NCBI RefSeq assembly: GCF_018274385.1
Contig: NZ_JAAFYZ010000018.1
Coordinates: forward strand, 1 to 64,000
DNA length: 64,000 nucleotides
Reading direction: 5' to 3'
From: Catenulispora pinistramenti
GTDB lineage: Bacteria > Actinomycetota > Actinomycetes > Streptomycetales > Catenulisporaceae
The notes under the pieces were generated by a model. It was given only the letters and a program-made list of their open reading frames with translations, made no database searches and was not told the origin of the DNA. Shown piece by piece: positions 50,565 to 60,700 of the stretch; positions within the stretch are counted from its first letter, which is position 1; the number at the start of each line of letters is the position of its first letter. The position numbers and the translations under genes are program-made.

Positions 50565-52151
50565 ATGCTCACCGCTGCGAACCCCACGCCACCTGGAACT
50601 TCTGGATCTGCCGAACCTTCTGGATCTGCTGAACCTGCTGGACCGCCTGGACCACCCGCACCGCCTGCACCACCGGCCGCGACCGGGCCGGTTCCGGCTC
50701 CGCCGTCAAAGCTCTCCACCGTCCGGCTGCTGCGCGGACTCGGCGGCGGGCGCTACGCCTTCGCCGCCGCGGTGTCCGCGCTCGGGGCGGGGCTCATCCG
50801 GCCGTTCCTGCTCCTGTACGCGGTCACCATCAGCCACCTCAGCCCGAGCCGCGCCGGTCTGGCGCTGTCGGCGGGATTCGTGGCCGGGCTCGCGCTGGTG
50901 CCGCTGGCCGGCCGCTGGGTCGATGCCGGAGGCCGCCGCACGGTGGTGGTGACCACGATCGCGCTGCGAGTGCTGGGTCTGGTGCTGCTGCTGGCGATTC
51001 CCGGCCCGGCCGGCTTCATCTGCGCGTGCCTGCTGCAGGGCATCGGCAACCAGACCGGACCGGTGGCGCAGGGCGCCGTCGTGTCGAGTCTGGCCGTCGG
51101 CTACGAGCGGGACGCGGTCCTGGCGGCGCTGCGGTCTTTGGGCAACGCCGGTCTGGGCGCCGGCGCGCTGCTGGCGACCGTCGCCCTGGGCTCGGGCGCG
51201 GTGGGCATGCGCTGGCTGGCGGTGGCGACCGCCGTCGGGTATCTGGTGTCGGGCGTGCTGATCGCGACGGTCCGGCTCCCGGACGAGCAGGTCCCGTCGG
51301 GGCAGCGGCGGGTCGGGCAGCTGCGGGTCGGGCAGCGGGCGGATCGCCGCGGCCAACCCATCGGCCCGGCGGACCGGCCGGTCCTGCACCGCCTGACGAT
51401 CATGAACCTGGGCAACCTCCCCTTCGCGTTGTGCTTCGACATCCTGGAAGTCGCCCTCCCCGTCGTCATCGTCACCCAGCTCGCCGCCGCGCCGGCCTGG
51501 TCCTCGGGCATCTTCGTGGCCAACACGGTGATGGTGATCCTGATCCAGCTTCCCGTCGTGGTCTGGATGTCCCGCCGCCCGCGTCGCCACGTGTTCGGCA
51601 TCGCCGGAGCGGTCCTGGCCGCGTCCTACCTCGGCTTCCTGGTCGCCGAGGCCGGACACGGGGCCGCCGGCGCGATGGCGATCGCCGTGGTGTCAGTGCT
51701 CTACACGCTGGGCGAGGTGCTTTACACCGGCGTGGGGACGGCGCTCGTGATCGACGCCGCCCCACCGCATCTGCGCGGCACGGCACTGGCCCGCTGGCAG
51801 CTCTCGCTCGGCCTCGGCAGGGCGATCGCCCCGCTGGCGATCACCCTCGCCCTCAGCATCTCCCCGGCCGCGCTCTGGCTGCCGTTGGCGGTCGCGACGC
51901 TCATCGGCGCCGCGGTGATCGTGCGCCACGCTCCCACCGATTCCGGACGGCAAGATTCTGGGCGGGACGGTTCCGGCCGGCACGAATCCGGACGGCAGGA
52001 GCAAGGTGCCGGCCTGGTCGGCAACCGCGGGAGATACGGGGAATGGGCTGCTCGGCGCCGCGCACGAGCGGTCGAGCAGGCCGAACTCGGGCGTCGGCTG
52101 TACGCCGGCGGCTACCGTTCCGAGCGCATCAAGGACCGGCGTCCCCGGTGA
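50565..52151 (+). CDS. MFS transporter
   Basis: A 528-aa transporter with about 12 hydrophobic segments from residue 60 to 465, including RPFLLLYAVTISHLSPSRAGLALSAGFVAGLALVPLAGRWVDAGGRR with the motif A-like loop. The first 48 residues are Pro/Ala/Gly-rich and imperfectly repetitive (GSAEPSGSAEPAGPPG), and may not be translated from the first ATG. A hydrophilic tail of about 55 residues (including DSGRQDSGRDGSGRHESGR repeats) follows the last helix. Divergent from the ArsR-type regulator, the usual regulator/efflux arrangement. Confidence 0.9.
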   Translation: MLTAANPTPPGTSGSAEPSGSAEPAGPPGPPAPPAPPAATGPVPAPPSKLSTVRLLRGLGGGRYAFAAAVSALGAGLIRPFLLLYAVTISHLSPSRAGLALSAGFVAGLALVPLAGRWVDAGGRRTVVVTTIALRVLGLVLLLAIPGPAGFICACLLQGIGNQTGPVAQGAVVSSLAVGYERDAVLAALRSLGNAGLGAGALLATVALGSGAVGMRWLAVATAVGYLVSGVLIATVRLPDEQVPSGQRRVGQLRVGQRADRRGQPIGPADRPVLHRLTIMNLGNLPFALCFDILEVALPVVIVTQLAAAPAWSSGIFVANTVMVILIQLPVVVWMSRRPRRHVFGIAGAVLAASYLGFLVAEAGHGAAGAMAIAVVSVLYTLGEVLYTGVGTALVIDAAPPHLRGTALARWQLSLGLGRAIAPLAITLALSISPAALWLPLAVATLIGAAVIVRHAPTDSGRQDSGRDGSGRHESGRQEQGAGLVGNRGRYGEWAARRRARAVEQAELGRRLYAGGYRSERIKDRRPR

Positions 52152-52217
52152 TGGTTCGGATGTCAGAGGCCTGAGTGTGCGCGGTCCAGGGTCGAGCCTT
52201 CAAAAGTCATCGAACCA

Positions 52218-52230
52218 TGACATACTGTCA
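52218..52230. promoter_or_regulatory. TGACA-TAC-TGTCA palindrome upstream of the carboxylesterase
   Basis: A perfect 5-bp inverted repeat with three central bases, 53 bases before the carboxylesterase start. It overlaps a minus-strand TTGACA. Probable operator or promoter element. Confidence 0.5.
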
Positions 52231-52282
52231 ATAGTCGCTGTGTCTTCAGTGACGATCGACCTCGCGTCCTGAGGAGCACATC

Positions 52283-53968
52283 GTGCACGCTTGGACCGTT
52301 TGGCGTCGGCCCTATATCGCCGGCATCGTCACCGCCGTCGCGATGGTCGCCGTGGCCGTGATGCCCGGTCTCAGTTATTCGGCCGCGCGTCCGGTCCAGT
52401 CCTCGACCGCGCCGCCTGCTTGCTCCGCGGGGACCCTCGTGCCGACCGGCAGCGGTCCGGTGTGCGGCATCACCGCCGGCCGGCAGACTTCGTACCTTGA
52501 TATCCCGTACGCGGCCCCGCCGCTGGGGAAGCTGCGCTGGACGCCGCCGCAGCCGGTGCAGCCGTGGACGGCGACCTACCAGGCCACCCAGCGCGGGCCG
52601 GGATGTCTCGCGCCGAGCTACACGGCGCCGGGCCAGGTGCAGCCCGGCACCACTGAGAACTGCCTGTTCCTGGAAGTCCAGGAGCCGGCGGGGACGCGGC
52701 CGGGGCAGCGGCTGCCGGTGATGTTCGAGATCCACGGCGGCGGGTTCCTCGGCGAGGCCCGCGATGACGACGGGACGAATTTCGTCGGTGCCGGGCCGGC
52801 TATCTACGTGTATGCCGGGTATCGGCTGGGGGTCATGGGGTTCCTGGCCGACCAGGCGCTCGGCCCGCACAGCGGCGACTTCGGGCTCCAGGATCAGCAG
52901 GCGGCGCTGAGCTGGGTCAAGGACAACATCGCGGGGTTCGGCGGAGACCCGGGCAACGTGACGATCTTCGGCGAGTCGGCGGGCGGGGCCAGCGTCTGCG
53001 ACCAGATCGCCTCGCCGACCGCGAACGGCCTGTTCCAGCGGGGCATCAGCATCAGCGGGTACTACAACTTCGACGTCAACACCATCTGGTGGCCCGCGGA
53101 CTGCAAGTCGACGCTGCCGGACGAGGCCCAGGCGCAGGGCCTCGGCGCGCGGTTCGCGGCCAAGGCCGGCTGCGGGAACGCCGCCGACGTCGCCGCGTGC
53201 CTGCGGGCGTTGCCGGCCGACACCCTGGTCGAGAAGGGCGGTCAGGGCCTGGATCCGTTCGGCGGCGGGGCGATCGGGCCGATCGTCAACGGCACGACGC
53301 TGACCATGTCGGCGAGCCAGGCGTTCGCCCTCGGCCGGGTCAACCGGGTCAAGGTGGTCATCGGGGTCGGCCGCGACGAATTCAACGGCGGCGTCTACAC
53401 GAACACCCCCGGCCACCCGGTCGTCGCCGACACGACCGCGCAGTACGAGCAACTGGTGCGGCAGCAGTTCGGCCCGCTGGCATCCACGGTGCTGAGGCTC
53501 TATCCGGTGCAGCACTACCCGTCGCCGTCTCCGTTCATCGCCTACCGAACAGTGATGGCCGACGCCTTCAGCGTGTGCCCGTCCCTGGAAAGCTACGCAA
53601 AGCTGGCCAGAGCCGTCCCGGTCTACGCCTACGAGGACGACGACGCGGACTCGCCGGGACAGACGCAGCCGCTCGGCGCCAACCACAGCGCCATCAACCG
53701 GCTCGCCCACGACGTGCCCGGAACCCTGGACCCGAACCAACTCGCGCTCCAGGAACAGGTGTTGTCCGAATGGACCGGCTTCGCGCGCACCGGCGTGCCG
53801 ACCACACCCGGCACGCCGCCCTGGGCGCTGTTCTCAGTACCCGGCAACCCGGTCATGTCGCTGCGAGCGGGCGGGGACAGCACGCTCGTCCCGGCCGGCT
53901 CGATCGCGACGCAGCACAACTGCCAGTTCTGGGACTCGGTCAACCGGACCGCGCCTTGGGCGTCGTGA
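52283..53968 (+). CDS. Secreted type B carboxylesterase
   Basis: A 561-aa exported esterase. A signal sequence or single anchor covers about residues 8-32 (PYIAGIVTAVAMVAVAVMPGL). The carboxylesterase fold has FEIHGGGFLG (oxyanion hole, about 150), FGESAGGASVC (nucleophile Ser, about 235) and a late ANHSAINRLAH His. Two Cys pairs suggest disulfides. It hydrolyses ester bonds, specificity unknown. GTG 52283 with GAGGAG upstream. An 8-bp tandem repeat begins at its stop codon. Confidence 0.92.
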   Translation: MHAWTVWRRPYIAGIVTAVAMVAVAVMPGLSYSAARPVQSSTAPPACSAGTLVPTGSGPVCGITAGRQTSYLDIPYAAPPLGKLRWTPPQPVQPWTATYQATQRGPGCLAPSYTAPGQVQPGTTENCLFLEVQEPAGTRPGQRLPVMFEIHGGGFLGEARDDDGTNFVGAGPAIYVYAGYRLGVMGFLADQALGPHSGDFGLQDQQAALSWVKDNIAGFGGDPGNVTIFGESAGGASVCDQIASPTANGLFQRGISISGYYNFDVNTIWWPADCKSTLPDEAQAQGLGARFAAKAGCGNAADVAACLRALPADTLVEKGGQGLDPFGGGAIGPIVNGTTLTMSASQAFALGRVNRVKVVIGVGRDEFNGGVYTNTPGHPVVADTTAQYEQLVRQQFGPLASTVLRLYPVQHYPSPSPFIAYRTVMADAFSVCPSLESYAKLARAVPVYAYEDDDADSPGQTQPLGANHSAINRLAHDVPGTLDPNQLALQEQVLSEWTGFARTGVPTTPGTPPWALFSVPGNPVMSLRAGGDSTLVPAGSIATQHNCQFWDSVNRTAPWAS

Positions 53969-53990
53969 GGTCCTGAGGTCCTGAGGTCCT
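53967..53990. repeat. 8-bp tandem repeat GAGGTCCT, three copies at a stop codon
   Basis: Three exact copies starting within the carboxylesterase stop codon (TGA at 53966-53968) and followed by a fourth partial copy. More degenerate TGGTGCTCAGCG repeats follow to about 54095. Confidence 0.85.
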
Positions 53991-54090
53991 GAGACGCCGG
54001 ACCGGCCGGACACGGACTCCTCGCCGGTCCGGACGGTGGTGCCCAGCGTGGTGCTCGCCGTGCGGCTCAGCGTGGTGCTCAGCGTGGTCC

Positions 54091-54630
54091 TCAGCCGAGG
54101 AAGTCGACGCGGTCGATCAGGCCGTCACGCACCCGGTAGGCCACCAGCACCCGGATCGGGTCGTCGGCCAGGCCGTGGGCGAGTTCGTGGTCGACGACCC
54201 AGTCTCCCTCGCTGATCCGCGCCAGGATCTCGGCTCGGCAGCGGCCTTCGGCGAACTGTCCGGCGTACTGGTCGCGCAGCGCCGGACGGCCCTGGAGCCG
54301 GCTGCCATCACGCCGATTGACCACGACGTCCTCGGCGTAGGTGGCGGCGAATGCGTCGAGGTCGTGGCTGTTGTAGGCGGCGAGTTGCTGCTCGACGGCT
54401 TCACGGGGATCGGTCATGTCCATGATCATCGCATGGTCGGGCAGATGGACCGACCCCGGCGAGAGCTGGAACGGTGCCTCAAGGACTACTTGCCAGGTCA
54501 CATCCAGCCCCAGGGCCAGCGTCAGCTGAGAATCGACGCCGATCCTGGTGACGCTCAGACCTCGAAGGTTCAGGATCCATCGATCCTCATGCTCGATCGG
54601 ATCCGCTTCGGTCCGCTCCACCATCCCCAT
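54091..54630 (-). CDS. DUF6188-like N-terminus joined to a SnoaL/NTF2 domain
   Basis: A 179-aa reading frame from ATG 54630 (GGGAA upstream). Residues 1-60 (WILNLRGLSVTRIGVDSQLTLALG, then VVLEAPFQLSPGSVHL) resemble the first half of DUF6188 proteins, which occur near toxin loci. From about residue 72 a complete SnoaL-like domain follows: DPREAVEQQLAAYNSHDLDAFAATYAEDVVV and VLVAYRVRDGLIDRVDFLG. The SnoaL part could also start on its own at ATG 54417 or 54429. Either a fused gene or a domain truncation by rearrangement. Fourteen bases after the previous stop, so in the toxin-side transcript. Confidence 0.6.
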   Translation of the reverse strand: MGMVERTEADPIEHEDRWILNLRGLSVTRIGVDSQLTLALGLDVTWQVVLEAPFQLSPGSVHLPDHAMIMDMTDPREAVEQQLAAYNSHDLDAFAATYAEDVVVNRRDGSRLQGRPALRDQYAGQFAEGRCRAEILARISEGDWVVDHELAHGLADDPIRVLVAYRVRDGLIDRVDFLG

Positions 54631-54644
54631 ACTTTCCCGCAGGA

Positions 54645-56510
54645 TCAGCCGCGGCAGGTGACCTGCACTGACGCCGCGCCGAGCTGGTCGCCGGCCCCGG
54701 AGCCCCAGTCGATTCCCTCGTCGGTGAGCCGCACCCCTATGGTGCCGTCGCTGGTGGGGAACCACTGTTGGCTGTAGGAGGTCCACTGGCCGCGGTAGGA
54801 GGGCTGCTGGACCGTGAAGGACCCGACGTTGGTCTGGTTGTTCGCCCCGCTGAAGACTTGGTACAGCGCCGGAGAGCCCGCCGAGTGCTTCGGGGTGCCG
54901 TCGTTGGGGACGTAGACGGAGACGGTGCAGCTGCCGCTGACGACCGGGCCGGTGTGGAACCACCAGGTCACCGAGTTGACCGAATCGTACTTGGTGCCGC
55001 TGCCGTTCATCGGCATGGTGGAGAAGCGGCCGTTGCACCCGGCCTGGTTCCAGCCGCCGGAGGCCTCGGTGCTCCAGCCCGAGGCCGATCCGGAGCCGAT
55101 CGTCGAGACACCGTGGCTGCTGTCCGCCGGGCATCCGATCCCTGACATGCCGTAGTAGGTGGGCCCCTGAGTGGTCGAGGTGGTGACCGGGGGCGGCGGC
55201 GGCATGCCGACGCTGGAGGGTTGGGTCGGCGGCACCGAGTGGCCCGGGACGCTCGTGGGCTGACGGCTCGACGGCTGCTGGCGGCCGGAGGTCGGAGCCG
55301 ACGTGGGGCCGAGATTGAGATTGCCACCCGATGCTGACCCGGAGGTGGGCGAAGGGATTCCTGATGTCGCGCTGCCCGTGCCGGTCGTCGGCTTGGGCCG
55401 GGACCCCTGCGACGAGGAGGACGGGAGGACGATGTCAGTGGGCCCGTCGGTCGCCGGCCCGAACGCTCCGTAGGAGGGGGCGCCGACACCCGGTGCCGAG
55501 GAAGAGACGTTCGCGGCCGGATGGTCCAGGGCCGTCTGCGCCGACTTGTTCCCGCTGGTGCTCAGGCCGGCTATCACCGGTATCGCGACGAGGACGGGAA
55601 CCGCGACGACGCCGGCCACCGCCACCGAGCGGCGCTTGCGGCGCGCTGCTGGGGGATGGGGGGCCGAGGCCGGACCGCCGGCCGTCGGCGCTGGGGCCGG
55701 TGATGCGGAGGCCGATGCGCCGGACGGTGTCGGTTCGGGTTCGGGTTCTGGTGCGGGCCGGGCAGCGGTGTCTTCGGATTCGGGGAGCAGGATTTCGATG
55801 AGGTTCGCGGCGGCGACGGGCTGCGGGACGGTATCGGTCTGGCCCTCGGACTCGGCCGCGGCTTCGGGCTCGGTTGCGGACTCGGACTCGGACTCGGACT
55901 CGGACTCGGGCTCGACTGTGGCTTCGGGCTCGATTTCGGCTTCGGACCCGGGCTCGGCTGCGGCTGCGGGCTCGAACTCGGCTTCGGCTTCGGGCTCGGC
56001 TTCCGCTTCGGACCTGGGCTCGGCTTCGGGCTCGGGCTCGGGCTCGGCTTCGGGCTCGGCTTCGGCTTCGGACCCGGGCTCGGCCCCGGCTTCCGCGAGG
56101 ATCGGCGCTTCGTCCGGCACCGGTGCCTCGTTCGGCGTTTGCTCCAGATCTGGCACTGGCACCGGCATTGGTGTCGGCGTCTGGCTCAGCGAGGCGGTCA
56201 CCCCTCGGGTCGGCGAAGCCTGCCCCAAGGGAACCACGCGCGGCGCGACCACCTGCTCCTCGTCCGCGGTCGGGCGATGGAGGGCGATGGTGTCCGCAGT
56301 GTCCGCGGGCTTCGCGCTCGCCGAGGATGCTTCCGTCGGGGCCGCCGGGCGCGGGCTCGCAGTCGTGCGGCGCGTCTCATTGCGCGAACGCCGCAGAAAG
56401 TAGACGAAGCCCGCCCAGCCGACGGTGAGTACGACCAGCATGAGCCCGACGGCGGCCAGTCCGACGCTGCTGTTCGCCGACGCAACGGCCTGCTGCGCGC
56501 TAGGTGTCAT
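54645..56510 (-). CDS. Two-TM protein with Glu-rich repeat and C-terminal secreted domain
   Basis: A 621-aa protein. TM1 (about 15-38, VGLAAVGLMLVVLTVGWAGFVYFL) is followed by a roughly 230-residue acidic region of E-A-E-P and S-E repeats (about 105-220), TM2 near residues 295-320 (VAVAGVVAVPVLVAIPVIAGL), a Ser/Pro/Thr linker, and a C-terminal domain of about 150 residues with two Cys (GCPADSSHG and AGCNGRF) plus GSCTVSVYVPN and VTCRG, a beta-rich extracellular module common in actinobacterial anchored proteins. It may be an anchor or sensor at the cell surface. ATG 56510 has AAGGACC upstream. It follows the putative immunity gene by about 60 bases. Confidence 0.7.
   Translation of the reverse strand: MTPSAQQAVASANSSVGLAAVGLMLVVLTVGWAGFVYFLRRSRNETRRTTASPRPAAPTEASSASAKPADTADTIALHRPTADEEQVVAPRVVPLGQASPTRGVTASLSQTPTPMPVPVPDLEQTPNEAPVPDEAPILAEAGAEPGSEAEAEPEAEPEPEPEAEPRSEAEAEPEAEAEFEPAAAAEPGSEAEIEPEATVEPESESESESESATEPEAAAESEGQTDTVPQPVAAANLIEILLPESEDTAARPAPEPEPEPTPSGASASASPAPAPTAGGPASAPHPPAARRKRRSVAVAGVVAVPVLVAIPVIAGLSTSGNKSAQTALDHPAANVSSSAPGVGAPSYGAFGPATDGPTDIVLPSSSSQGSRPKPTTGTGSATSGIPSPTSGSASGGNLNLGPTSAPTSGRQQPSSRQPTSVPGHSVPPTQPSSVGMPPPPPVTTSTTQGPTYYGMSGIGCPADSSHGVSTIGSGSASGWSTEASGGWNQAGCNGRFSTMPMNGSGTKYDSVNSVTWWFHTGPVVSGSCTVSVYVPNDGTPKHSAGSPALYQVFSGANNQTNVGSFTVQQPSYRGQWTSYSQQWFPTSDGTIGVRLTDEGIDWGSGAGDQLGAASVQVTCRG
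55860..56090. repeat. Acidic coding repeat (GAxGCxGAGCCC-type hexamers)
   Basis: Within the two-TM protein the DNA is an imperfect array of 6- and 12-base units encoding E-A-E-P, S-E and E-P. The opposite strand reads as R-T or R-A repeats, which accounts for long but meaningless plus-strand frames here. Confidence 0.8.
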
Positions 56511-56573
56511 CGTGAGGTCCTTCACATCTTTGGGGAGGGCGGCCGATGCGCCGTTCGGGGCGGCGGGTGGTGG

Positions 56574-57647
56574 CTAGCCGGCGGCCGGGACTCGCTGCAG
56601 GTGGGTCAGGGCCCTGAAGACCACGACGCCGTCGAGGGCGTCCGGCTGCGCCTCGTCCCGGTCCGAGATGTGCGTCAGCAGGTCCGGGTCGGGGGCCAGT
56701 CCGTGCTCTTCCAGGTAGTACCGCACGGTGTCGGTCCAGATCCATTCGCCGTCGGTGCGCAGGCTCAGCGGGACGCTGCCCCGGCGGCCGGGATCCAGGA
56801 CGTCATCGATGCGGCCGTCGGTCACCGCCAGCGCGATTCCCGAGTCCAGGTACTCCAGGACGACTGCTCGCTCGTCGTCCTCCAGAACCGGGTGCGCCTC
56901 GTCGAAGGTGCCGACGCCGGTGGCCGCGTCGATCGTGTCGAAGACCTTGGCGGAATTGAACGGACGCCCGGGAGCGGCCGCCCACAGCAGGGCGGAGTAG
57001 GACCGGGCATGGGCCTGGTACGGCAACACCGGGCGCCACGAGGCGAAGGCCTCCACCTGCGGGTCCGTCTCCCCGTGCGCGGCCAGCACCTGCTGGAGCT
57101 CGGCCGCGGCGGTCCACGGCGCCGTGTCCGGCCGCACCTCGGCCAGGTAGACGCGCCGGGGCGCCGGGTCGTCCCCGCCGTCCGCGGCGAACCGCCACGT
57201 GCGCCAGAGCCCGACCAGTCCCTTGATCTCGTCGGCGGCCGTCTGCGCCGCCTCGTCCAGGGCGTCGGTGAGGTCGCCGGAGAGCATCGCGTCCGACCCG
57301 AAGGTCAGGTCCAGCGACGCCGAGACGCGCTCGCCGATCTCCCGCAGGACGCTCATCGGCGCCGGAGCGAACAGGAACGCCGGTGCCGGGACGCCCGGCT
57401 CGGTGGCGACGCCGTCCAGCACGGCCGGGTCCGCCCCCGTCTCGGCCAGTGCCCTGAGGATCAGTGCGTGGTCCTCAGGCGTGAGGGCGGCCCGCGCGTC
57501 CGTGACGGCCCGCGCGATCAGCGGAGCCGGGGCGGTCGGTCCCTCCGCGGCCAGGAGAGACCGGGCGTCGGCCAGCGCCTTGTCGGCTACGCGGCCTGCC
57601 AGACGCAGCAGCATCTCGTGGCAGTTCTCGGAGAGCTCGTCTATCAC
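56574..57647 (-). CDS. Hypothetical protein, candidate immunity partner of the toxin
   Basis: A 357-aa acidic, soluble-looking protein without recognised domain or TM. Late in the sequence are SVPLSLRTDGEWIWTDTVRYYLEEHGLAPDPDLLTHI and LTPEDHALILRALAETGADPAVL, phrases I associate with actinobacterial proteins next to polymorphic toxins. GTG 57647 with GAGAGG upstream is preferred over 57734. It begins 111 bases after the toxin stop on the same strand, the usual position of an immunity gene. Function not proven. Confidence 0.55.
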   Translation of the reverse strand: MIDELSENCHEMLLRLAGRVADKALADARSLLAAEGPTAPAPLIARAVTDARAALTPEDHALILRALAETGADPAVLDGVATEPGVPAPAFLFAPAPMSVLREIGERVSASLDLTFGSDAMLSGDLTDALDEAAQTAADEIKGLVGLWRTWRFAADGGDDPAPRRVYLAEVRPDTAPWTAAAELQQVLAAHGETDPQVEAFASWRPVLPYQAHARSYSALLWAAAPGRPFNSAKVFDTIDAATGVGTFDEAHPVLEDDERAVVLEYLDSGIALAVTDGRIDDVLDPGRRGSVPLSLRTDGEWIWTDTVRYYLEEHGLAPDPDLLTHISDRDEAQPDALDGVVVFRALTHLQRVPAAG

Positions 57648-57757
57648 TGTGCTGGGCCTCTCAGGGAATTTCGTCGACGTCGGGCGGAGCCTACCGGGCA
57701 GGACGGGGCCCTGCTCAGCCGGGTGTCGTGACATTGAGGTTCGGTGTCGGGGCCAGG

Positions 57758-60700
57758 TCAGCCGGTGGTCACCAACACCTGGTTCTCGGCTGGATTCTCG
57801 GCCGGATTTTCGGCCGGGTGCCCGGTCTGGACCGGCGGACCGGTCTGGTCGAGGCCGAGGTCGACATCAACGTCCGGAACGGGCGGCGGGGGCACCATTC
57901 CATGGTTGATCGCCTCGACGATCGCGGTGAGGGGGTAGCCGCCGCTGAACAGGGAGTCGAAGGTCCCGGCGCCCCTGATGTCCGTGCCCGGTAGGACCGT
58001 CACGCCGAATCCGTTGTCCAGAAGCAGCTTCTGCAACAGAAGGCTCAGATGAGTACGACCGTTACCGTCGCCGTAGAGGTGGCTGATGTGCAGGGCGCGC
58101 ACGGCCTTGGCGATGGCGGTCAGTTTGGCGCCGTCGTCCGTCGCGGCCCTGATGCCCTTGACGTATTCGTGCATGATCGCGCGATAGATCGGCTGCCGGG
58201 CGCTCAACGAGTAGTTGGCGTAGATGTTGGAGTCGGTGTGCACGGTGATGGGCAGTTCCGACTGCTTGTACTCGCCCCACGGCACCAGATTGGAGCGCCG
58301 GTAATAAGGGTCATCGAGCGGAGGATCGTCCGGATGCAGGGTTACATCCCGTTCGCTGACGAGTTGGGAGAGGTTGTTGTCGGCAGACTCCCTCTGGAGT
58401 AGGTGCCGGCCGAGGTAGGTCTCGTTCTCAAGGTCGTCCGCGGGCTTGCCGGATATCGGGAACTGCGTCTTGGCCTCGTCGGGCTCGTGAAGCACGGTAC
58501 TGGGCTTGTGGAAGTTGGTGAACTTGTTCCTCGGCATCAGTTTGACGGTTTCGGCATGGAACAGGTGGTACTCGGCGAAGCCCAACTGTGAGCCGTCCGC
58601 AGAGTCCAGGAACTTCTTATAGGCGCTCTCCATGCTGTCCCGGAAGGGGTACTGGCCGTGGCCGGGGACGACGTCGCCGGAATTGGCCTCGGGCGGACGC
58701 CCCTGCTCCTGCTTCGATACCCGCTTCTCGATGTCGTAGAGATCGCCCGGGCGTTCCATCCCCGCACCTGACCAGGCGGGATTGTCGAGCACCTGCTCAG
58801 CCGATTTATGATCCTTCGGGTTGATGTAGAGCTTCCACCACTCGCCTTCCGGCAGCACGTCTGAGAGGTTTCGTCGGCTGTTCCGGATCAGCTCCGAGTA
58901 GCCGGAGCCCAGCGCCGTGTCCACATCCGACCCGACGACATACTTGGCGGCGGGGAAGTTCTCGGCGGTGAGGGCCTTGAAATGCTCCCACGTAATCGTG
59001 GCCACGCGGTTGTGCGCCGGGACGAAGGTCTCGACCTCGATCATCGGGCCCAGCGGTCCGGATGTCTGGACGACTCTGGCGGCGCCGACGAACTTGTCGT
59101 TCGCCAGCCAGATCAAGCCGCCGTGTTCCGGTACGTACCCGTCAAGGGAATCGAGGGTTCGCGGGTCGGACCACGCCAGAGCGCGCTCGGCCTCCTTGGC
59201 CTGTGCGGCGAGATCGTAGCCCGGCTTCCATTCGTGCAGGTCCATCAACGCCGAGACCATCTTCGCCCGAACCGCCGAGGGCAGCTTGGAAAAGGGAAGA
59301 CTGCTGTCCCGACCGCCGGTCAACCAGTGCAACGCCATGTGGCTCTGGAAGGCTCCGGCCGACTTCGCACCGGAGAAGGAGAACAGGCCTCCGGCATAAG
59401 CCGAGATTGTCCACGTCCGCGACGGGCCGCTGTCTTTGTACACCAGCACAGGGTTGTTGGGCAGTTCCTTGTCCTGCCGGACCGTCAGCGTCGTGTCGGG
59501 TCGGGCCACCAAAAGCTGAGCTTCGGGGGAGGCCTGGTGAGTGTTGCCCGCGCGGGTGATGCCGGCGACAAGCTCGTCGACGATCTCCGGCAGCGGTCTG
59601 GACCCCGAGAAGAGCTCGTCGGGGTCAAGGTGCGGATCGGCGGCCGGGGCGGCCGTCTCGGCGTTGTCGGCCCACGGATTGTCGGCCCACGGGTTGGCCT
59701 GGAGAACCTGAGCGGAGCTGGAAACCTCCTCGGGCCGCGCGAAATCGAGCTTCGCGGTGCCGAAGCCGCGGTCCAACAGCAGCTTCTGCAGCAGGACGTT
59801 CCGGACCACGGACCCTTCACGGCCGCCGAAGAAGCCGCCCACTTGCAGGGCTCTCACCGTCCTGGCGATCGTCCGCAGCTGGTCGTAGGGGTGATCCGAC
59901 AGGCGGGAGACGTCCAGCCGATAGTTGTCCAGGATCGTCCTCAGCAGAACCCTGCCACTGGCGGGCGAATAGTTCGGCCGTACAACGCCGTCCTTGACCA
60001 GGGCGACTGGCAGGTCGCTCTGCCGCTCGCCGAGCTTGGCCGCCGTGACTTCGAAAGTCGGCAGATCCTCGTGGAGGATACTGTCGGCCCCGTCGTAGGA
60101 CGCGAGCAGGCGACGCCCCTGGTAGGTCTCCTCGGTGAGATCGGCGGCGATGGCCGACACTTTGCGGCCGCTGAACGTGAAGTTCTTCGGCAGACCGGTC
60201 GCTGCGTCATGGAAGGGAATCCGGTCAAGACCCGGGAGGTCCTTGACCAGATCATCGCGGAAACTGTCGAAGGAATCGGCATCGAGGTGGAGCGGCGGAC
60301 CGTCCAGGATCTTCTTGGCGGCTGCCAGCAGGCCCGGCGACGGGGAGAAGCCGTTGCCGGCTTGCGGATCGATGCCCAATACCTTCTGAAGATCCGCACC
60401 AGGCTGCACCACGGACAGCTTCTCGGGGCCGTTCTGCCGCTCTATGGCGAGCGCGTTTTCGTGGGCCCTGCTGGAATGGGGACCCGACCACGAGTACGGC
60501 CCGAGCGACAGCGCCTTGCCGGCGAACGGCGACATGCGAGCCGTTCCGGTGGCGAGGGGATAGTACGTGGCCAGGACGTGCTGGTAGGTGCCGGTCAGCT
60601 CGCTGCCCAGATCGGGCGTCAGCAATCCGCGGCCGTGAACCGTCCAGACGTTCTGCGGGGCGTGCGTCGGCCCGGCCCCCGGGGCCCACCAAGTGGTGGC

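Noticed and set aside
55874-56428. A 184-aa Arg-Thr-repeat frame (plus strand)
   Set aside because: It is the antisense reading of the acidic repeat in the two-TM protein; the repeat unit length keeps several frames open.
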